Assembly (NCBI RefSeq): GCF_024807845.1
Contig: NZ_JANUEQ010000001.1
Coordinates: forward strand, 1,503,331 to 1,567,330
DNA length: 64,000 nucleotides
Source of the DNA: Klebsiella sp. BIGb0407
GTDB taxonomy: Bacteria; Pseudomonadota; Gammaproteobacteria; Enterobacterales; Enterobacteriaceae
Reading direction: 5' to 3'
Position 1 is the first letter of the stretch. Each line of letters opens with the position of its first letter. Below, in pieces: positions 1-10,772 of the stretch. A program made the translations under genes and the position numbers. Under the pieces are notes generated by a model. That model ran no database searches. It saw only the letters and a program-made list of their open reading frames with translations, and was not told the DNA's origin.

Positions 1-160
1 TATCGCAAATTGCGTCCAGATCTGTAGGCTCAGGCTTTCGATTAGAACGCAGACAAATTTGTGGATAACCTACAGAAGGATCGCCTTGCGGCATAATATG
101 CGATTCATCTTTTAGATTAGTTAATGCTTTCGTTAAAACAAACCCATTAATATCACTCAT
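1..160 (-). CDS. Hypothetical protein, 5' part only (runs off left edge)
   Basis: An open frame of 53 codons starts with ATG at 160-158 on the minus strand and continues past the left edge without a stop. A Shine-Dalgarno-like TGGAG lies about 11 bases before the start. The visible N-terminus (MSDINGFVLTKALTNL...) has no signal peptide or membrane segment and I do not recognise the family. It is separated by an AT-rich gap from the divergent LysR regulator, so that regulator could control it, but this is inference. Confidence 0.5.
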   Translation of the reverse strand, partial: MSDINGFVLTKALTNLKDESHIMPQGDPSVGYPQICLRSNRKPEPTDLDAICD

Positions 161-584
161 AATTAATAACTCCATCTCACTAAACATTCAGAGGATATAC
201 ATCCTAGAAATAATTAATAATAAAACACAGAGAAAGAATTAAACACGTAATGACCTCTATCTTTATTACCGAAAGATAATAATCATTTTTGATCATAATA
301 AAGTTTCACGCATAAAAGGATAGACAGTATAGGAAAACGAGTAACGCGCAATGAAATAATAGAATTTCAAACTCTTGCTGAGTCTAATAATTTCCAAGTA
401 TAAAAACAAAGATACCTGTCACAAAACACTTAAAATGCAGATTAATTTAAATAGACTATTTAATGACATCAAAAGGATTCTGCGTGAGGTAGCAGTCTCT
501 TACGATCATTTGCAGAAAAAATAGGATCAGCTTACTGATACAAAAGAAAAAGTGTAGAATAAGCGGCACTATGCAGGAGTCTAA
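161..584. other. AT-rich intergenic region between divergent genes
   Basis: This 424-base gap separates the left-edge gene from the LysR gene. It is markedly AT-rich. It holds a small interrupted palindrome AGGAT-atac-ATCCT at about 191-204 and a candidate promoter for the LysR gene near its right end. I see no convincing small gene or RNA in it. Confidence 0.4.
532..560 (+). promoter_or_regulatory. Candidate sigma-70 promoter of the LysR gene
   Basis: A TTACTG -35-like hexamer at 532-537 and a TAGAAT -10 hexamer at 555-560 are separated by exactly 17 bases. The start codon follows 24 bases downstream with an AGGAG ribosome site between. Prediction from pattern only. Confidence 0.4.
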
Positions 585-1517
585 ATGACCATTAAAGAAC
601 ATGATTTTCGCAAAATTGATTTAAATTTGCTGATTGCATTTACGGTACTGTTTCGTGAACAGAGCGTCTCCCTGGCTGCGGATAAACTGCACCTCGGGCA
701 GCCTGCCGTCAGTGGTGCCTTAGCGCGCCTGCGAGAAATGTTTGACGATCCGCTGTTTATTCGTAGCGGTCATCGTATGCAGCCTACGGCACGAGCCTGC
801 GAACTACATCGTGAATTAATGCCCCTGCTCGAACAGCTACAAAGTACCCTGTTTCATCCTGGGGAGTTCACCCCCAGCGCCGCGACCACCAGCATCACGC
901 TGGGGATGAGCGACTGGCTGGAAATGTGGTTAATGCCGACGCTACTGCCCGCGTTAAAACAGAGCGCTCCGGGTCTGCATATTCATGTCGTCACCAGTAC
1001 ACCGCTGACCGATATGCAACAGCTGGAAGGGGGAGAACTGGATATGGCGCTCAGCGTCACCCAGCACAGCGCCCGCTGGCTTGAGAAAAAACCGCTAGTC
1101 GAAATGCCCTACCAGGTGCTGTGGAACCCACAGCTGATTAATGTCACTACGCCGTTAACTCTTGAGGATTATGTCGCCTGGCCACATATTCAGCTCAGTA
1201 ATCGTGAAGCGACCAGCAGTCTGTTAGACCGTGCGCTGGATAAACAAGGTATGACCCGTCATATCGATTACACCACCGCCCATTTTGCTTCTCTGCCAAG
1301 TCTCGTTCAGCAAATGCCGGTGATGGCTACACTACCCGCGGCATTAGCGGCCCGATGGCAGCAAGATTTTGCGCTACAGAGCAGCCGATTGCCGCTGGAC
1401 GTTCCCATGCTTGAGGTCGCTTTGCTCTGGCATCAGCGCCACAATAGTGATACCACTCTGATGTGGCTGGCTGAGACTATCCAGCAGCTGGTCGCAGAAA
1501 CTGAGACGCTGTTATAG
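585..1517 (+). CDS. LysR-family transcriptional regulator
   Basis: A 310-residue protein with the standard LysR layout: an N-terminal winged helix-turn-helix (about residues 8-68, with the typical run [19 protein letters not shown] followed by [11 protein letters not shown]) and a periplasmic-binding-like effector domain from about residue 95. The DDPLF and PTARA signatures place it in the NodD/LeuO-like branch of LysR proteins; the effector cannot be predicted. The start is well supported by AGGAG seven bases upstream. It runs convergently into dusC: the dusC stop triplet (1512-1514) lies inside the last codons of this gene. It may regulate the divergent gene truncated at the left edge, as LysR proteins often control a divergent neighbour. 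Confidence 0.85.
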   Translation: MTIKEHDFRKIDLNLLIAFTVLFREQSVSLAADKLHLGQPAVSGALARLREMFDDPLFIRSGHRMQPTARACELHRELMPLLEQLQSTLFHPGEFTPSAATTSITLGMSDWLEMWLMPTLLPALKQSAPGLHIHVVTSTPLTDMQQLEGGELDMALSVTQHSARWLEKKPLVEMPYQVLWNPQLINVTTPLTLEDYVAWPHIQLSNREATSSLLDRALDKQGMTRHIDYTTAHFASLPSLVQQMPVMATLPAALAARWQQDFALQSSRLPLDVPMLEVALLWHQRHNSDTTLMWLAETIQQLVAETETLL

Positions 1518-2444
1518 TTTGCCAATAACCTGGGCAATATCAGCGGCACGTTTAAGCGTGCGAATTTCGGTAAATAGCTCCGTCGCCTCACTGTACTCTT
1601 TACGCAAATAGCCTAACCACTGTTTAATACGTGCCACATGATACATACCCGTATCACCCTGTTTTTCTAACTGGCTGTATTTTTTCAGTAATTTCACCAC
1701 CTCCTGCCACGGCATCGGGGGTTCGCGGTATTTAATCACTCGGCTTAAATTGGGAACGTTAAGCGCGCCACGACCAATCATTACCGAGTCACAGCCGGTC
1801 GCGGTCATACAGTCCTGAGCGCTTTGCCAGTCCCATATCTCACCGTTGGCCACCACCGGGATCGACAGGCGCTGACGAATTTCACCGATCGCCGCCCAGT
1901 TGATTCGCTCGGCTTTATATCCGTCTTCTTTGGTACGCCCGTGTACGACCAGTTCGCTGGCTCCCGCCTGTTGAACAGCATCGGCAATCTCAAACTGACG
2001 CGCCCCGCTGTCCCAGCCCAGGCGGATTTTGACCGTGACGGGTAGCTCAGCCGGTACTGCAGCCCGCATGGCTTTCGCCCCCTGATAAATCAGCTCTGGA
2101 TCTTTAAGCAACGTAGCCCCACCGCCACTGCCGTTGACCAGTTTTGACGGACAACCACAGTTTAAGTCCACACCCCAGGAACCCAGTTCCACAGCACGAG
2201 CGGCGTTTTCAGCCAGCCACTGGGGATGCTGTCCAAGCAATTGTACGCGCACCAGGGTTCCGGAAGGTGTCCGGCTGGCGTGATGAAGTTCAGGGCATAA
2301 TTTCAAAAAGGATTTAGCAGGTAACAGTTGATCAACTACTCGCAAAAATTCGGTGATACAGAGGTCGTAATCATTCACCTCCGTCAAAAGTTCCCGCACC
2401 AGCGAGTCAAGAACACCTTCCATTGGCGCCAGCAGTACACGCAT
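1512..2444 (-). CDS. dusC: tRNA-dihydrouridine(16) synthase DusC
   Basis: A flavoenzyme that reduces U16 of tRNA to dihydrouridine using FMN and NADPH. The protein begins [11 protein letters not shown], the FMN-barrel start typical of Dus enzymes, and carries the NCGCPS motif with catalytic Cys98. At 310 residues it is close to E. coli DusC (315). The open frame extends upstream to 2771, but that extension lies inside rhlE and has no family similarity, so I place the start at 2444. In E. coli dusC lies elsewhere, near cdd, so its position behind rhlE is a rearrangement. A terminator-like hairpin ends only 11 bases before the start codon (separate entry). Confidence 0.93.
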   Translation of the reverse strand: MRVLLAPMEGVLDSLVRELLTEVNDYDLCITEFLRVVDQLLPAKSFLKLCPELHHASRTPSGTLVRVQLLGQHPQWLAENAARAVELGSWGVDLNCGCPSKLVNGSGGGATLLKDPELIYQGAKAMRAAVPAELPVTVKIRLGWDSGARQFEIADAVQQAGASELVVHGRTKEDGYKAERINWAAIGEIRQRLSIPVVANGEIWDWQSAQDCMTATGCDSVMIGRGALNVPNLSRVIKYREPPMPWQEVVKLLKKYSQLEKQGDTGMYHVARIKQWLGYLRKEYSEATELFTEIRTLKRAADIAQVIGKL

Positions 2445-2454
2445 GAATTTATCC

Positions 2455-2480
2455 AAAAAAGAGGAGCCTGAAAGGCTCCT
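2455..2480 (-). terminator. Rho-independent terminator after rhlE, inside the dusC leader
   Basis: Arms AGGAGCC and GGCTCCT form a 7-bp stem with a short loop. On the minus strand the stem is followed by CTTTTTT. It would terminate rhlE transcripts, yet it sits 11 bases before the dusC start codon and downstream of the only obvious dusC promoter, so it may act as an attenuator. Confidence 0.75.
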
Positions 2481-2491
2481 TATATAACGGT

Positions 2492-2521
2492 CAGAGAGGA
2501 CAATATAGCATTTCCTCTCTG
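2492..2521 (-). promoter_or_regulatory. Inverted repeat containing an extended -10 element for dusC
   Basis: Nine-base arms CAGAGAGGA and TCCTCTCTG flank a 12-base loop. Reading the minus strand, the loop contains TGCTATATT, an extended -10 element (TGnTATATT). The plus strand carries TTTTT directly after the repeat, so it could also end plus-strand transcripts. The promoter role is inferred. Confidence 0.4.
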
Positions 2522-2535
2522 TTTTTATTGGCTCA

Positions 2536-3897
2536 TCAGGCTGAAGCAGGTTTCCGCGGAGCACGACGACGCGCGTTATCACCCGCAGGTTTTGCACCAC
2601 CTTCACTACGGCGTGGCGCATGCTGACGGTCACCGCTGGAATTACCGTTTGAGCTACGGCGAGGTTGTCCGCCTTGAGGACCTCCACGTCCGCCATGACC
2701 ACGACCACCGCCGCCACGCTGCTGACGACCGTTAACGATAGGTTCAGCCGCAATAGACGGGTCAACGTCATAGCCAGGCAAAGCCATACGCGGAATTTCG
2801 CGTTTTAATAAACGTTCGATATCACGCAGTAATTTGTGTTCATCGACACAAACCAGTGAGAGTGCTTCACCCGTTGCCGCCGCACGTCCGGTACGACCGA
2901 TACGGTGAACATAGTCTTCCGGCACGTTCGGCAACTCATAGTTAACCACATGAGGCAGTTCTTCGATATCGAGACCACGGGCAGCAATATCCGTTGCCAC
3001 TAGCACACGAATACCGCCATCTTTAAAGTCAGCAAGCGCACGAGTACGAGCGCCTTGGCTCTTATTTCCGTGAATAGCAGATGCCGTGATACCGTCATGC
3101 TGTAGCTGCTCAACCAGGTGGTTAGCGCCGTGTTTGGTACGGGTAAAGACCAGCACCTGTTGCCAGTTACCGGCACCAATCATCTGTGACAGCAGCTCCC
3201 GCTTACGCTTTTTATCAACAAAATGGACATGCTGGGTAATTTGCTCGGAAGCGGTATTGCGGCGGGCAACTTCAACTTCTTCCGGGTTGTGCAACAGTTT
3301 CGATGCCAGAGATTTAATGTCATCGGAGAATGTTGCTGAAAACAGTAAGTTCTGACGACGAGCAGGCAGTTTTGCCAGCACGCGACGAATATCGTGAATG
3401 AACCCCATATCGAGCATACGGTCAGCTTCATCCAGAACCAGAATCTCAACGCTGTCGAGTTTCACGGCATTCTGATGTTCAAGATCCAGTAAACGACCGG
3501 GAGTCGCAACCAGCACATCAACGCCACCACGCAGTTTCATCATTTGTGGGTTAATACTCACCCCGCCGAAGACCACCAGCGAACGAATATTTAAATACTG
3601 GCTGTATTCACGCACATTCTCACCAACCTGAGCGGCAAGCTCACGGGTTGGCGTGAGGATCAGGGCTCGTACCGGACGACGTCCCTTCTGTTGCGGCGCG
3701 CTATCCAGCAGACGCTGCAACAAAGGAAGAGTAAAACCTGCCGTTTTACCGGTACCCGTTTGAGCACTGGCCATCAAATCACGCCCTGCTAATACCACCG
3801 GAATTGCCTGGCGTTGAATTGGCGTAGGCTCGTTATAGCCCTGCTCTTTCACCGCACGCAAAATATCGGCGTTCAGGCCGAGAGAATCAAAAGACAT
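2536..3897 (-). CDS. rhlE: ATP-dependent RNA helicase RhlE (DEAD-box)
   Basis: A DEAD-box RNA helicase involved in ribosome assembly and RNA turnover in enterobacteria. Visible motifs: Q motif near residues 3-28, Walker A AQTGTGKT at 45-52, PTRELA near 83-88, DEAD at 156-159, SAT at about 187-189 and HRIGRTGR in the second RecA domain. The C-terminal 60 or so residues are rich in Gly, Arg and Gln ([12 protein letters not shown]), a basic unstructured tail usual for RhlE. Length 453 matches E. coli (454). In E. coli rhlE neighbours the cecR-ybhGFSR operon; here the ybh genes are near but cecR is absent. Confidence 0.96.
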   Translation of the reverse strand: MSFDSLGLNADILRAVKEQGYNEPTPIQRQAIPVVLAGRDLMASAQTGTGKTAGFTLPLLQRLLDSAPQQKGRRPVRALILTPTRELAAQVGENVREYSQYLNIRSLVVFGGVSINPQMMKLRGGVDVLVATPGRLLDLEHQNAVKLDSVEILVLDEADRMLDMGFIHDIRRVLAKLPARRQNLLFSATFSDDIKSLASKLLHNPEEVEVARRNTASEQITQHVHFVDKKRKRELLSQMIGAGNWQQVLVFTRTKHGANHLVEQLQHDGITASAIHGNKSQGARTRALADFKDGGIRVLVATDIAARGLDIEELPHVVNYELPNVPEDYVHRIGRTGRAAATGEALSLVCVDEHKLLRDIERLLKREIPRMALPGYDVDPSIAAEPIVNGRQQRGGGGRGHGGRGGPQGGQPRRSSNGNSSGDRQHAPRRSEGGAKPAGDNARRRAPRKPASA

Positions 3898-4289
3898 AGG
3901 AACTCCAGAACCGCCCTGACCGCTTTCACGGTGTAGTTTCCAGGGGGAACATCAGGCACCAGCAGTACGCTGGTGAAAGAAAGGGGCACAAACCACGGTG
4001 CCGACTGCGGACACTATAACATTTTTTGTGATCTTACGCATATATTCTCATTCCACAGCCATCAGCCACAGAATCATCATCGGAGTGGGTAGATAAGATA
4101 AATTGACTCAGCTTAATGAAAACAATGTCTTGATTATTAATAAACCTATATCAAAAAATAATAGTCTGTACACTGAAGATTATTGTAGATAACCCAGCAT
4201 AACACTTTACTATCATTAGTAACAAAACGTGGCACCTCTGTGCCACGATGATTTAAATATGTCCTGAATATATTGCGTCAGCTTAAACT
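3898..4289. other. Intergenic region upstream of rhlE
   Basis: About 390 bases without a gene. It holds the rhlE leader with a short stem-loop (arms CACCAGC and GCTGGTG at 3957-3975), an AT-rich stretch at about 4010-4220, and the terminator of the next minus-strand gene at 4229-4246. I see no coding potential in it. Confidence 0.4.
4229..4246 (-). terminator. Rho-independent terminator of the unknown gene at 4290-5057
   Basis: A perfect 7-bp stem, GTGGCAC and GTGCCAC with a 4-base loop, is followed on the minus strand by GTTTTGTT. It lies about 45 bases after the stop of the orphan gene. Confidence 0.6.
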
Positions 4290-5057
4290 TCAGGGCTGGG
4301 ATGATATAGCAATGTCTTTAGCTACCTTCCCCCAAAGAAATAACTCTACATAGGTTTCGGGTATTTTTAATATCGCCTCTCGAGACCCTCCGAAAGGTGT
4401 TTTTTCCAGCCATGCGTTTTTGAGTTCATTTGCTATCGTTGCTATCAGACACCTTTCCGGGCCGGCACTATTGCTAAATTTTTCATTTAAGGTCGCAAAA
4501 ATATTTTCTATCGGGAAAGGCCGCCCGGATTCACAGTTAAACCGTAAACCCTCGCGACAGAATGTCTCCGTTGATACTTGACTGTGTTCTTGATGTAGGG
4601 TTACACGGGGCCCTCCGGGACTATCAGAATATGAACGAACAACATCCCTTACCCTCTTTTCCAATGAGAAAATGCTCTTTCTTATCGTGTGTTCTTGAGA
4701 GTCAGACAGTGTGGCAGTCTTCTTATAGTCAAGCAGGGCAACAAAAGTCTCTCGCTGTTCGTAGCAAAAATTTGGATCATGTCGAACAATACAGCTTTTA
4801 ATCGCTGACCGAAGATCGAAGGTGTTTTTATTGGTGAATAGAGCGCTGATAAAACCCTTAGTAAAAAAAAAGTGATTTTGATCTTCTATTGATGCAAGCG
4901 GGTTATAGGTGTTTTTTTTCAGAATGGCATTATCACCTAATTTTTGAGTCAGCTCCTCATAGTTATCTTTGAAATTGGAATGATCGCGATTATTCCAATA
5001 GTTATTTATATCTGTCAGCATTTGATTGTATGAAGATTCTAAATTTAACCCAATCAT
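4290..5057 (-). CDS. Unrecognised 255-residue protein, orphan gene in the cecR position
   Basis: A complete reading frame with an ATG start preceded by AAGGGA at good spacing and its own terminator. I do not recognise the family. The protein is soluble in appearance: no signal peptide and no membrane segment, a helical charged N-terminal half, four to six scattered cysteines, and a C-terminal part containing SGRPFPIENIFATL and a basic helix. In E. coli the TetR-type regulator CecR precedes ybhG at this place; this protein has no helix-turn-helix and is not a CecR relative that I can see. AT content is higher than in the flanking genes, which suggests acquisition by transfer. It might be a secreted or effector-like protein, but nothing proves that. 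Confidence 0.65.
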   Translation of the reverse strand: MIGLNLESSYNQMLTDINNYWNNRDHSNFKDNYEELTQKLGDNAILKKNTYNPLASIEDQNHFFFTKGFISALFTNKNTFDLRSAIKSCIVRHDPNFCYEQRETFVALLDYKKTATLSDSQEHTIRKSIFSLEKRVRDVVRSYSDSPGGPRVTLHQEHSQVSTETFCREGLRFNCESGRPFPIENIFATLNEKFSNSAGPERCLIATIANELKNAWLEKTPFGGSREAILKIPETYVELFLWGKVAKDIAISSQP

Positions 5058-5419
5058 TAACGTTTCCCTTTGCCCACACTAAAAAGAGGGTTACTATAAG
5101 AATTGAGTAGTTTATTTCTTTCAAAAAATGACTATACGCATCAAGTCACAGATATGTTGGCTTAACTCTGCTTCTTTGTTTTATCTCATCATCGTTCATC
5201 GCACCCATCGGGACGGCTAACTCACGTATCTAAAGCATCAGCAAAAGAAGCACCACAGGAGTTGGACAGGTCAGGTAAATATACTTACTCTTAATGAATC
5301 AATTTCTTGATTTTTAAGAAATCGGCATCAAAAAAATGGTGGTCTGTTTATCACGGATTACTACAGAGGTATCAGTCAGAAAAGATTCAGGTTATCTCTC
5401 TGCTAAAGGAAAGCATGCG
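5058..5419. other. Divergent intergenic region upstream of ybhG
   Basis: This 362-base gap should hold promoters for the minus-strand orphan gene and for ybhGFSR. It contains a weak AT-rich stem (ATTTCTT and AAGAAAT, about 5300-5322). The ybhG frame stays open upstream to 5336, but no homology to YbhG exists there. No regulator gene is present although E. coli has cecR here. Confidence 0.4.
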
Positions 5420-6427
5420 ATGAACAGTAAAAAAGTGATTGTTGCCATTATCGTTGTAGCAGTCATTCTGGCAGCTGGTTCTTGGGGCTGGAAAACCTAT
5501 CAGAACCAGCAAACTCCCCATCTGACACTGTACGGTAATGTTGATATTCGTAGCGTTAATATGAGTTTTCGGGTCACCGGACGTCTGGCTGCTCTGGATG
5601 TGGATGAAGGAGATATTATCAAATCAGGCGAGCCGTTGGGGTTGCTGGACAATGCCCCATTCCAGATTGCTGTTCGTCAGGCACAAGCCAATGTTGATGC
5701 AGCTCAGGCACAATATGACTTAATTATTGCCGGTTATCGTGACGAAGAGATTGCTCAAGCGGCAGCCCAGGTCGACAGCGCCCAGTCGGCCTATGACTAC
5801 GCACAAAGTTTCTATCAGCGTCAGCAAGGTATGTGGGCAACGCGTGCGGTCTCTGCCAATGATTTACAGAATGCACGTGTCGCCAGTGAACAAGCCAAAG
5901 CAGCCTTAACTGCCGCGAAAGATAAGTTACGTCAATACCGCAGCGGGAATCGACCGCAAGAAATAGCCCAGGCTCAGGCCGTCCTTCAACAGGCTAACGC
6001 TCAACTGGCACAGGCCCAGCTTAATTTACAAGATACCACGCTGCTTGCTCCGGCAGATGGCACGATTCTGGTTCGCAGCGTCGAGCCCGGGACGCTGCTT
6101 AATGCCGGTAGCACCGTTCTGACTCTGGCCCTGACGCGCCCGGTATGGATACGCGCCTATGTCAGTGAGGCTAATCTTGGTCAGGCGCAACCCGGACGAG
6201 AGGTACTAATTTATACCGACAGTCGTCCTGATAAGCCCTATCACGGGAAAGTCGGTTTTGTCTCACCGACCGCAGAATTTACGCCAAAAACGGTTGAAAC
6301 ACCGGATTTACGCACCGATCTGGTGTATCGCCTGCGGGTCATTGTTACTGATGCCGATGATATTTTACGTCAGGGTATGCCCGTCACCTTAGCCTTTGAC
6401 GACGGTACGGCCCATGGCCAGCACTGA
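5420..6427 (+). CDS. ybhG: YbhG, membrane-fusion (HlyD-family) subunit of the YbhGFSR efflux system
   Basis: Periplasmic adaptor linking the YbhFSR ABC exporter to an outer-membrane channel; in E. coli the system is tied to resistance to chloramphenicol-class and other compounds. Residues about 7-24 form a membrane anchor or signal ([15 protein letters not shown]), then a lipoyl half-motif, a long Ala/Gln-rich coiled coil (about 75-190) and the second lipoyl and beta-barrel parts containing [18 protein letters not shown]. The start at 5420 fits E. coli YbhG and has AAAGGA upstream; the frame remains open to 5336 but that extension is not conserved. 335 residues. First gene of a four-gene operon, overlapping ybhF by 14 bases. 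Confidence 0.92.
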   Translation: MNSKKVIVAIIVVAVILAAGSWGWKTYQNQQTPHLTLYGNVDIRSVNMSFRVTGRLAALDVDEGDIIKSGEPLGLLDNAPFQIAVRQAQANVDAAQAQYDLIIAGYRDEEIAQAAAQVDSAQSAYDYAQSFYQRQQGMWATRAVSANDLQNARVASEQAKAALTAAKDKLRQYRSGNRPQEIAQAQAVLQQANAQLAQAQLNLQDTTLLAPADGTILVRSVEPGTLLNAGSTVLTLALTRPVWIRAYVSEANLGQAQPGREVLIYTDSRPDKPYHGKVGFVSPTAEFTPKTVETPDLRTDLVYRLRVIVTDADDILRQGMPVTLAFDDGTAHGQH

Positions 6428-8162
6428 TAACCTGATTCGTTTGCAAGGGGTGGCCAAGAGCTTCCCCTCACTTCAGCATCCCGCGGTTTACAGTCTCGAC
6501 TGTGAAATTTATGCCGGAGGTGTAACCGGGCTGGTGGGGCCGGACGGTGCGGGGAAAACTACGCTCATGAGAATGCTCGCCGGTTTGCTCGCGCCCTCTA
6601 CAGGTCAGCTATCCGTTGCCGGGTTTGATCCAATTAAAGACGATCGCGCTTTACACGCTATTCTCGGTTATATGCCACAAAAGTTTGGTCTCTATGAAGA
6701 TCTGACGGTGATGGAAAATCTGACGCTCTACGCAGAATTACGTGATGTCGCAGACGACGTCCGGGAAGCCACCTTTCAGCGGCTATTAAAATTTACCTCA
6801 CTGGAACCTTTCACCGAGCGGCTGGCAGGAAAACTGTCCGGTGGTATGAAACAGAAACTCGGTCTGGCCTGCACTCTGGTGGGGCAGCCTAAAGTATTAC
6901 TGCTTGATGAACCCGGCGTGGGCGTTGACCCTATCTCCCGGCGCGAATTATGGCAGATGGTGCACGAACTGGCCGATGAGGGCATGCTGATCCTCTGGAG
7001 CACGTCTTATCTTGATGAAGCGGAACAGTGCCGGGAAATTCTCTTAATGAATGGCGGTAAGTTACTTTATCAGGGGGCACCGCAAAAACTCACCCAGAAA
7101 GTGGCTGGTCGTTCATTACTGGTTAGCCATCCCGGTGAGAATAATCGTCAGCTGATGCAACGTTTACTCAAACTTGAACAAGTGACAGATGCCGTGATTC
7201 AGGGTCATGCGGTTCGTTTAATGCTGGCCAGAAATACCGGAATTGACGAACTATCTCAGGCTATTGATTTGCCCGGCTTACAAATCATTGAGACCACGCC
7301 ACGGTTTGAAGATGCCTTTATCGATTTACTCGGGGGGATGGCGCTTAATGAATCTGCGCTGGGAAATATGTTGCAACCCTTGCCACACAATCCCGATGAA
7401 ACAGTGATTGAAGCCAGAACGCTAACGAAGAAATTTGGTGATTTTGCTGCCACTGACCATGTTTCCTTTGCTGTTAAGCGGGGAGAGATTTTTGGCCTGC
7501 TTGGGCCGAATGGCGCCGGTAAATCGACAACCTTTAAGATGATGTGTGGGTTAATGGTGCCCAGCTCTGGAGATGCACAAGTTCTGGGAATGGACTTGAA
7601 AAAAAGCTCCGGTAAAGCACGCCAGCATCTGGGCTATATGGCGCAAAAATTTTCCCTTTACAGTAATCTGACTGTGATGCAGAACCTGCTTTTTTTCTCC
7701 GGTATTTATGGTCTTCGCGGAAAAAAACAGTCAGAAAAAATAGAGAATATGTGTGAGGCTTTTGCCTTTCATGACATCGTAAATAGCGTCACCGAGTCTC
7801 TGCCACTAGGATTTAAACAACGTCTGGCACTCGCCTGCTCGATGATGCACGAGCCAGATATTCTGTTTCTTGATGAACCCACATCAGGCGTCGACCCTAT
7901 TACTCGCCGTGAGTTCTGGCTGCATATTAATAGCATGGTTAACAAAGGCGTCACCGTGATGGTGACGACTCACTTTATGGATGAGGCAGAGTATTGCGAT
8001 CGTATTGGTCTGGTTTACCACGGTAAGCTTATCGCGACCGGTACCCCGGATGCGCTGAAACAGCAGATTGCAGACCAGGAAACGCCCGACCCGACGATGG
8101 AACAGGCCTTTATCGGACTGATTGGTCAGTGGGATAAGGAGCACAGCCGTGAGCCGTCATAA
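6414..8162 (+). CDS. ybhF: YbhF, double-ATPase subunit of the YbhGFSR ABC exporter
   Basis: Two nucleotide-binding domains are fused in one chain. The first has GPDGAGKTT (residues 42-50), LSGGMKQK and [12 protein letters not shown]; the second has GPNGAGKST near residue 365 and [13 protein letters not shown]. The second signature is degenerate (LPLGFKQR in place of LSGGQ), as in E. coli YbhF. Start chosen at ATG 6414, which gives the expected N-terminus; a TTG at 6396 is possible but less likely. 582 residues. Overlaps ybhG upstream and ybhS downstream by 14 bases each, indicating translational coupling. Confidence 0.93.
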   Translation: MASTDNLIRLQGVAKSFPSLQHPAVYSLDCEIYAGGVTGLVGPDGAGKTTLMRMLAGLLAPSTGQLSVAGFDPIKDDRALHAILGYMPQKFGLYEDLTVMENLTLYAELRDVADDVREATFQRLLKFTSLEPFTERLAGKLSGGMKQKLGLACTLVGQPKVLLLDEPGVGVDPISRRELWQMVHELADEGMLILWSTSYLDEAEQCREILLMNGGKLLYQGAPQKLTQKVAGRSLLVSHPGENNRQLMQRLLKLEQVTDAVIQGHAVRLMLARNTGIDELSQAIDLPGLQIIETTPRFEDAFIDLLGGMALNESALGNMLQPLPHNPDETVIEARTLTKKFGDFAATDHVSFAVKRGEIFGLLGPNGAGKSTTFKMMCGLMVPSSGDAQVLGMDLKKSSGKARQHLGYMAQKFSLYSNLTVMQNLLFFSGIYGLRGKKQSEKIENMCEAFAFHDIVNSVTESLPLGFKQRLALACSMMHEPDILFLDEPTSGVDPITRREFWLHINSMVNKGVTVMVTTHFMDEAEYCDRIGLVYHGKLIATGTPDALKQQIADQETPDPTMEQAFIGLIGQWDKEHSREPS

Positions 8163-9288
8163 TCCTCTGCTGTCATGGCGACGTGTACGCGCGCTTTGCA
8201 TCAAAGAGACCCGACAAATTATTCGCGATCCCAGCAGCTGGCTGATTGCGGTAGTTATTCCTTTGCTCCTGCTGTTTATCTTCGGCTATGGTATTAATCT
8301 TGACTCCAGCCGTTTACATGTTGGTGTTCTGGTTGAGCAACAAAATGGTGACGCCATTGATTTTACCCATACTATCAGCGCCTCTCCCTTCATTCAGCCA
8401 ACGATCAGTGATAACCGTCAGCAGCTGACTCAGCTGATGCAAGCCGGTAATATTCGGGGTCTTGTGGTTATTCCCCCCGACTTTAATCAGAAAATGGCGC
8501 GTCCTGGCGATACCGCCCCTATCCAGATAATCACCGATGGTAGCGAACCTAATACCGCTAACTTTATTCAAGGATATATGGAAGGTATCTGGCAAATCTG
8601 GCAGCAACAACGCGCGGAAAACCGAGGAGAGGTATTTGAACCCTTAATTGAGGTACAGACTCGCTACTGGTTTAACCCTGCGGCGATTAGTCGACATTTT
8701 ATCATCCCCGGGGCCATCACGATTATTATGACGGTGATCGGCGCTATTTTAACCTCGCTGGTTATTGCCCGGGAATGGGAGCGTGGAACGATGGAGGCTC
8801 TACTTTCGACACAGATAACCCGCACCGAGTTATTGCTGTGCAAATTACTGCCCTACTATATTCTGGGTATGCTGGCGATGACGCTGTGTATGGCAGTCAC
8901 CGTATTTATTCTTGATGTGCCCTGGCGCGGATCGCTGTTATTACTGTTTGTCACCAGTAGTCTGTTTTTACTCAGTACTCTGGGAATGGGACTATTGATT
9001 TCGACCCTGACGCGTAATCAGTTTAATGCAGCCCAGGTCGCGCTTAACGCGGCTTTCTTACCCGCTATCATGCTATCGGGTTTTATTTTTCAGATAGACA
9101 GTATGCCTGCCATTATTCGTGCAGTGACTTATATTATTCCTGCCCGTTATTTTGTCAGTACCTTGCAGAGTCTGTTTCTTGCCGGAAACGTCGCATCCAT
9201 AATGATTATTAACACGCTGTTTTTGATGGCGGCCGCGGTGATATTTATCGGCCTGACGGCTTTAATGACTAAGCGTCGGCTCGAGTAG
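8149..9288 (+). CDS. ybhS: YbhS, ABC-2 type permease of the YbhGFSR exporter
   Basis: Inner-membrane permease with one N-terminal membrane helix ([18 protein letters not shown]), a large periplasmic loop (about residues 45-175) and five C-terminal membrane helices, the ABC-2 architecture. It contains the [15 protein letters not shown] motif of this permease group. GTG start at 8149 with AAGGAG upstream gives 379 residues, in agreement with E. coli YbhS (377). It forms a heterodimer with YbhR. Confidence 0.93.
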   Translation: MSRHNPLLSWRRVRALCIKETRQIIRDPSSWLIAVVIPLLLLFIFGYGINLDSSRLHVGVLVEQQNGDAIDFTHTISASPFIQPTISDNRQQLTQLMQAGNIRGLVVIPPDFNQKMARPGDTAPIQIITDGSEPNTANFIQGYMEGIWQIWQQQRAENRGEVFEPLIEVQTRYWFNPAAISRHFIIPGAITIIMTVIGAILTSLVIAREWERGTMEALLSTQITRTELLLCKLLPYYILGMLAMTLCMAVTVFILDVPWRGSLLLLFVTSSLFLLSTLGMGLLISTLTRNQFNAAQVALNAAFLPAIMLSGFIFQIDSMPAIIRAVTYIIPARYFVSTLQSLFLAGNVASIMIINTLFLMAAAVIFIGLTALMTKRRLE

Positions 9289-9296
9289 GAGAAGAG

Positions 9297-10403
9297 ATGT
9301 TTTATCGTTTATGGACCTTAATCCGTAAAGAACTACAGTCACTGTTACGTGAGCCTCAAACACGTGCGTTATTAATTATACCCGTTCTGGTTCAGGTTAT
9401 CGTATTTCCTTTTGCAGCGACGCTCGAGGTTACCAATACCCGTATTGCTATCTTTGATGAAGATAATGGTATCCACTCTGTTGAGCTCACCCAACGTATT
9501 GCTAAGGCGAGTGCTTTTAGCGAGATACTATTATTAAATAGCATCGCAGAAATCACACCAGTCATTGATAATCAGAAGGCGCTGCTGGTCATCCGCTTCC
9601 CGGAGCATTTTTCTGGTAATTTGACACAGCTTCACCCTACAACCTTGAATATCGTGCTGGATGGTCGTAACTCAAACAGCGCTCAAATAGCGGCTAATTA
9701 TATTCAGCAGATAGTTAAAGAATACCAGCAAGAATTAGTAGCCGGTCAGCCGAAATCCAATAACAGCGAACTGATTGTCCGTAACTGGTATAACCCAAAC
9801 CTGGATTATAAATGGTTTGTGGTGCCCTCTTTAATCGCACTGATAACCACCATTGGTATTCTAATTGTCACTTCACTTTCAGTCGCCCGTGAACGTGAGC
9901 AGGGAACGCTGGATCAGTTGATTGTTTCGCCGCTCGCGACCTGGCAGATTTTTATTGGCAAGGCTATTCCTGCTCAAGTAGTGGCGCTGGGCCAGGCCAC
10001 TATTGTATTAGCGGTGGGTATTTGGGGTTATCAGATCCCCTTCTCAGGTTCACTGCTGCTGTTCTATTTCACCATGATTATCTATGGTTTTTCACTGGTA
10101 GGGTTCGGGCTGCTGATTTCGACACTCTGTTCAACGCAACAGCAGGCTTTTATTGGCGTGTTTGTGTTTATGATGCCAGCCATTCTGCTATCAGGATATG
10201 TTTCTCCGGTCGAAAATATGCCCGTCTGGTTACAGGATATCACCTGGGTGAACCCTATTCGGCATTTCACCGATATCACTAAGCAAATCTACCTGAAGGA
10301 TGCGGACTTTGGAGTTATCTGGCATAGCTTGTGGCCGCTACTGGTGATAGCGGCCACAACGGGATCAGCGGCGTACTGGCTGTTTCGGCGAAAAATTGCC
10401 TGA
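9297..10403 (+). CDS. ybhR: YbhR, second ABC-2 type permease of the YbhGFSR exporter
   Basis: Paralogue of YbhS with the same topology: helix at about 25-45, periplasmic domain, then five helices from about residue 175. Motif [16 protein letters not shown] sits at the cytoplasmic coupling region. 368 residues, equal to E. coli. It starts 8 bases after ybhS behind AGGAG. Its 3' end overlaps the convergent ybhQ by 39 bases. Confidence 0.93.
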   Translation: MFYRLWTLIRKELQSLLREPQTRALLIIPVLVQVIVFPFAATLEVTNTRIAIFDEDNGIHSVELTQRIAKASAFSEILLLNSIAEITPVIDNQKALLVIRFPEHFSGNLTQLHPTTLNIVLDGRNSNSAQIAANYIQQIVKEYQQELVAGQPKSNNSELIVRNWYNPNLDYKWFVVPSLIALITTIGILIVTSLSVAREREQGTLDQLIVSPLATWQIFIGKAIPAQVVALGQATIVLAVGIWGYQIPFSGSLLLFYFTMIIYGFSLVGFGLLISTLCSTQQQAFIGVFVFMMPAILLSGYVSPVENMPVWLQDITWVNPIRHFTDITKQIYLKDADFGVIWHSLWPLLVIAATTGSAAYWLFRRKIA

Positions 10404-10772
10404 TTTCTCTTTATGGACCAGGGAATAAATAGCGGGACCCGCTATCATCGCCAGACCTGCGATACTCAGTAATAAAGGACTGTGTACCACTCGTGATAGC
10501 AACCAGAGGGCTATCAACGCGGTTCCGAAATACCAGGTGGTGGTTAACTCTTCGAGAAAATCACCAATATCCCGTAGCGTACCGCTACGAAAGCGTTGAA
10601 AGGCAAACATCAAAATTACAGTGACGATGTAAAGCAGACACAGTCCAATCCCGACCGGGATCAAGGAGGCCGTTTTCCAGCCAACCAGCAACGCACCGAT
10701 AACCGCAAGATGCAGCATAATCTGCCAGCAACTTAACCCGGTTGTTACTCGTATCCGTTGTTGCCACTTCAT
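10365..10772 (-). CDS. ybhQ: YbhQ, inner-membrane protein of unknown role
   Basis: A 135-residue protein with four predicted membrane helices and the start [21 protein letters not shown], very close to E. coli YbhQ (136 residues), including the conserved [12 protein letters not shown] segment and the VRR C-terminus. AGGAGA lies before the ATG at 10772; a longer open frame to 10838 is not conserved. Convergent with ybhR, with overlapping 3' ends. Function not known. Confidence 0.88.
   Translation of the reverse strand: MKWQQRIRVTTGLSCWQIMLHLAVIGALLVGWKTASLIPVGIGLCLLYIVTVILMFAFQRFRSGTLRDIGDFLEELTTTWYFGTALIALWLLSRVVHSPLLLSIAGLAMIAGPAIYSLVHKEKSGNFSPKQPVRR

Noticed and set aside
2445..2771. Upstream extension of the dusC reading frame (109 codons)
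   Set aside because: It overlaps the 3' end of rhlE and a terminator, has no similarity to Dus proteins and a low-complexity composition; the DusC N-terminus begins at 2444.
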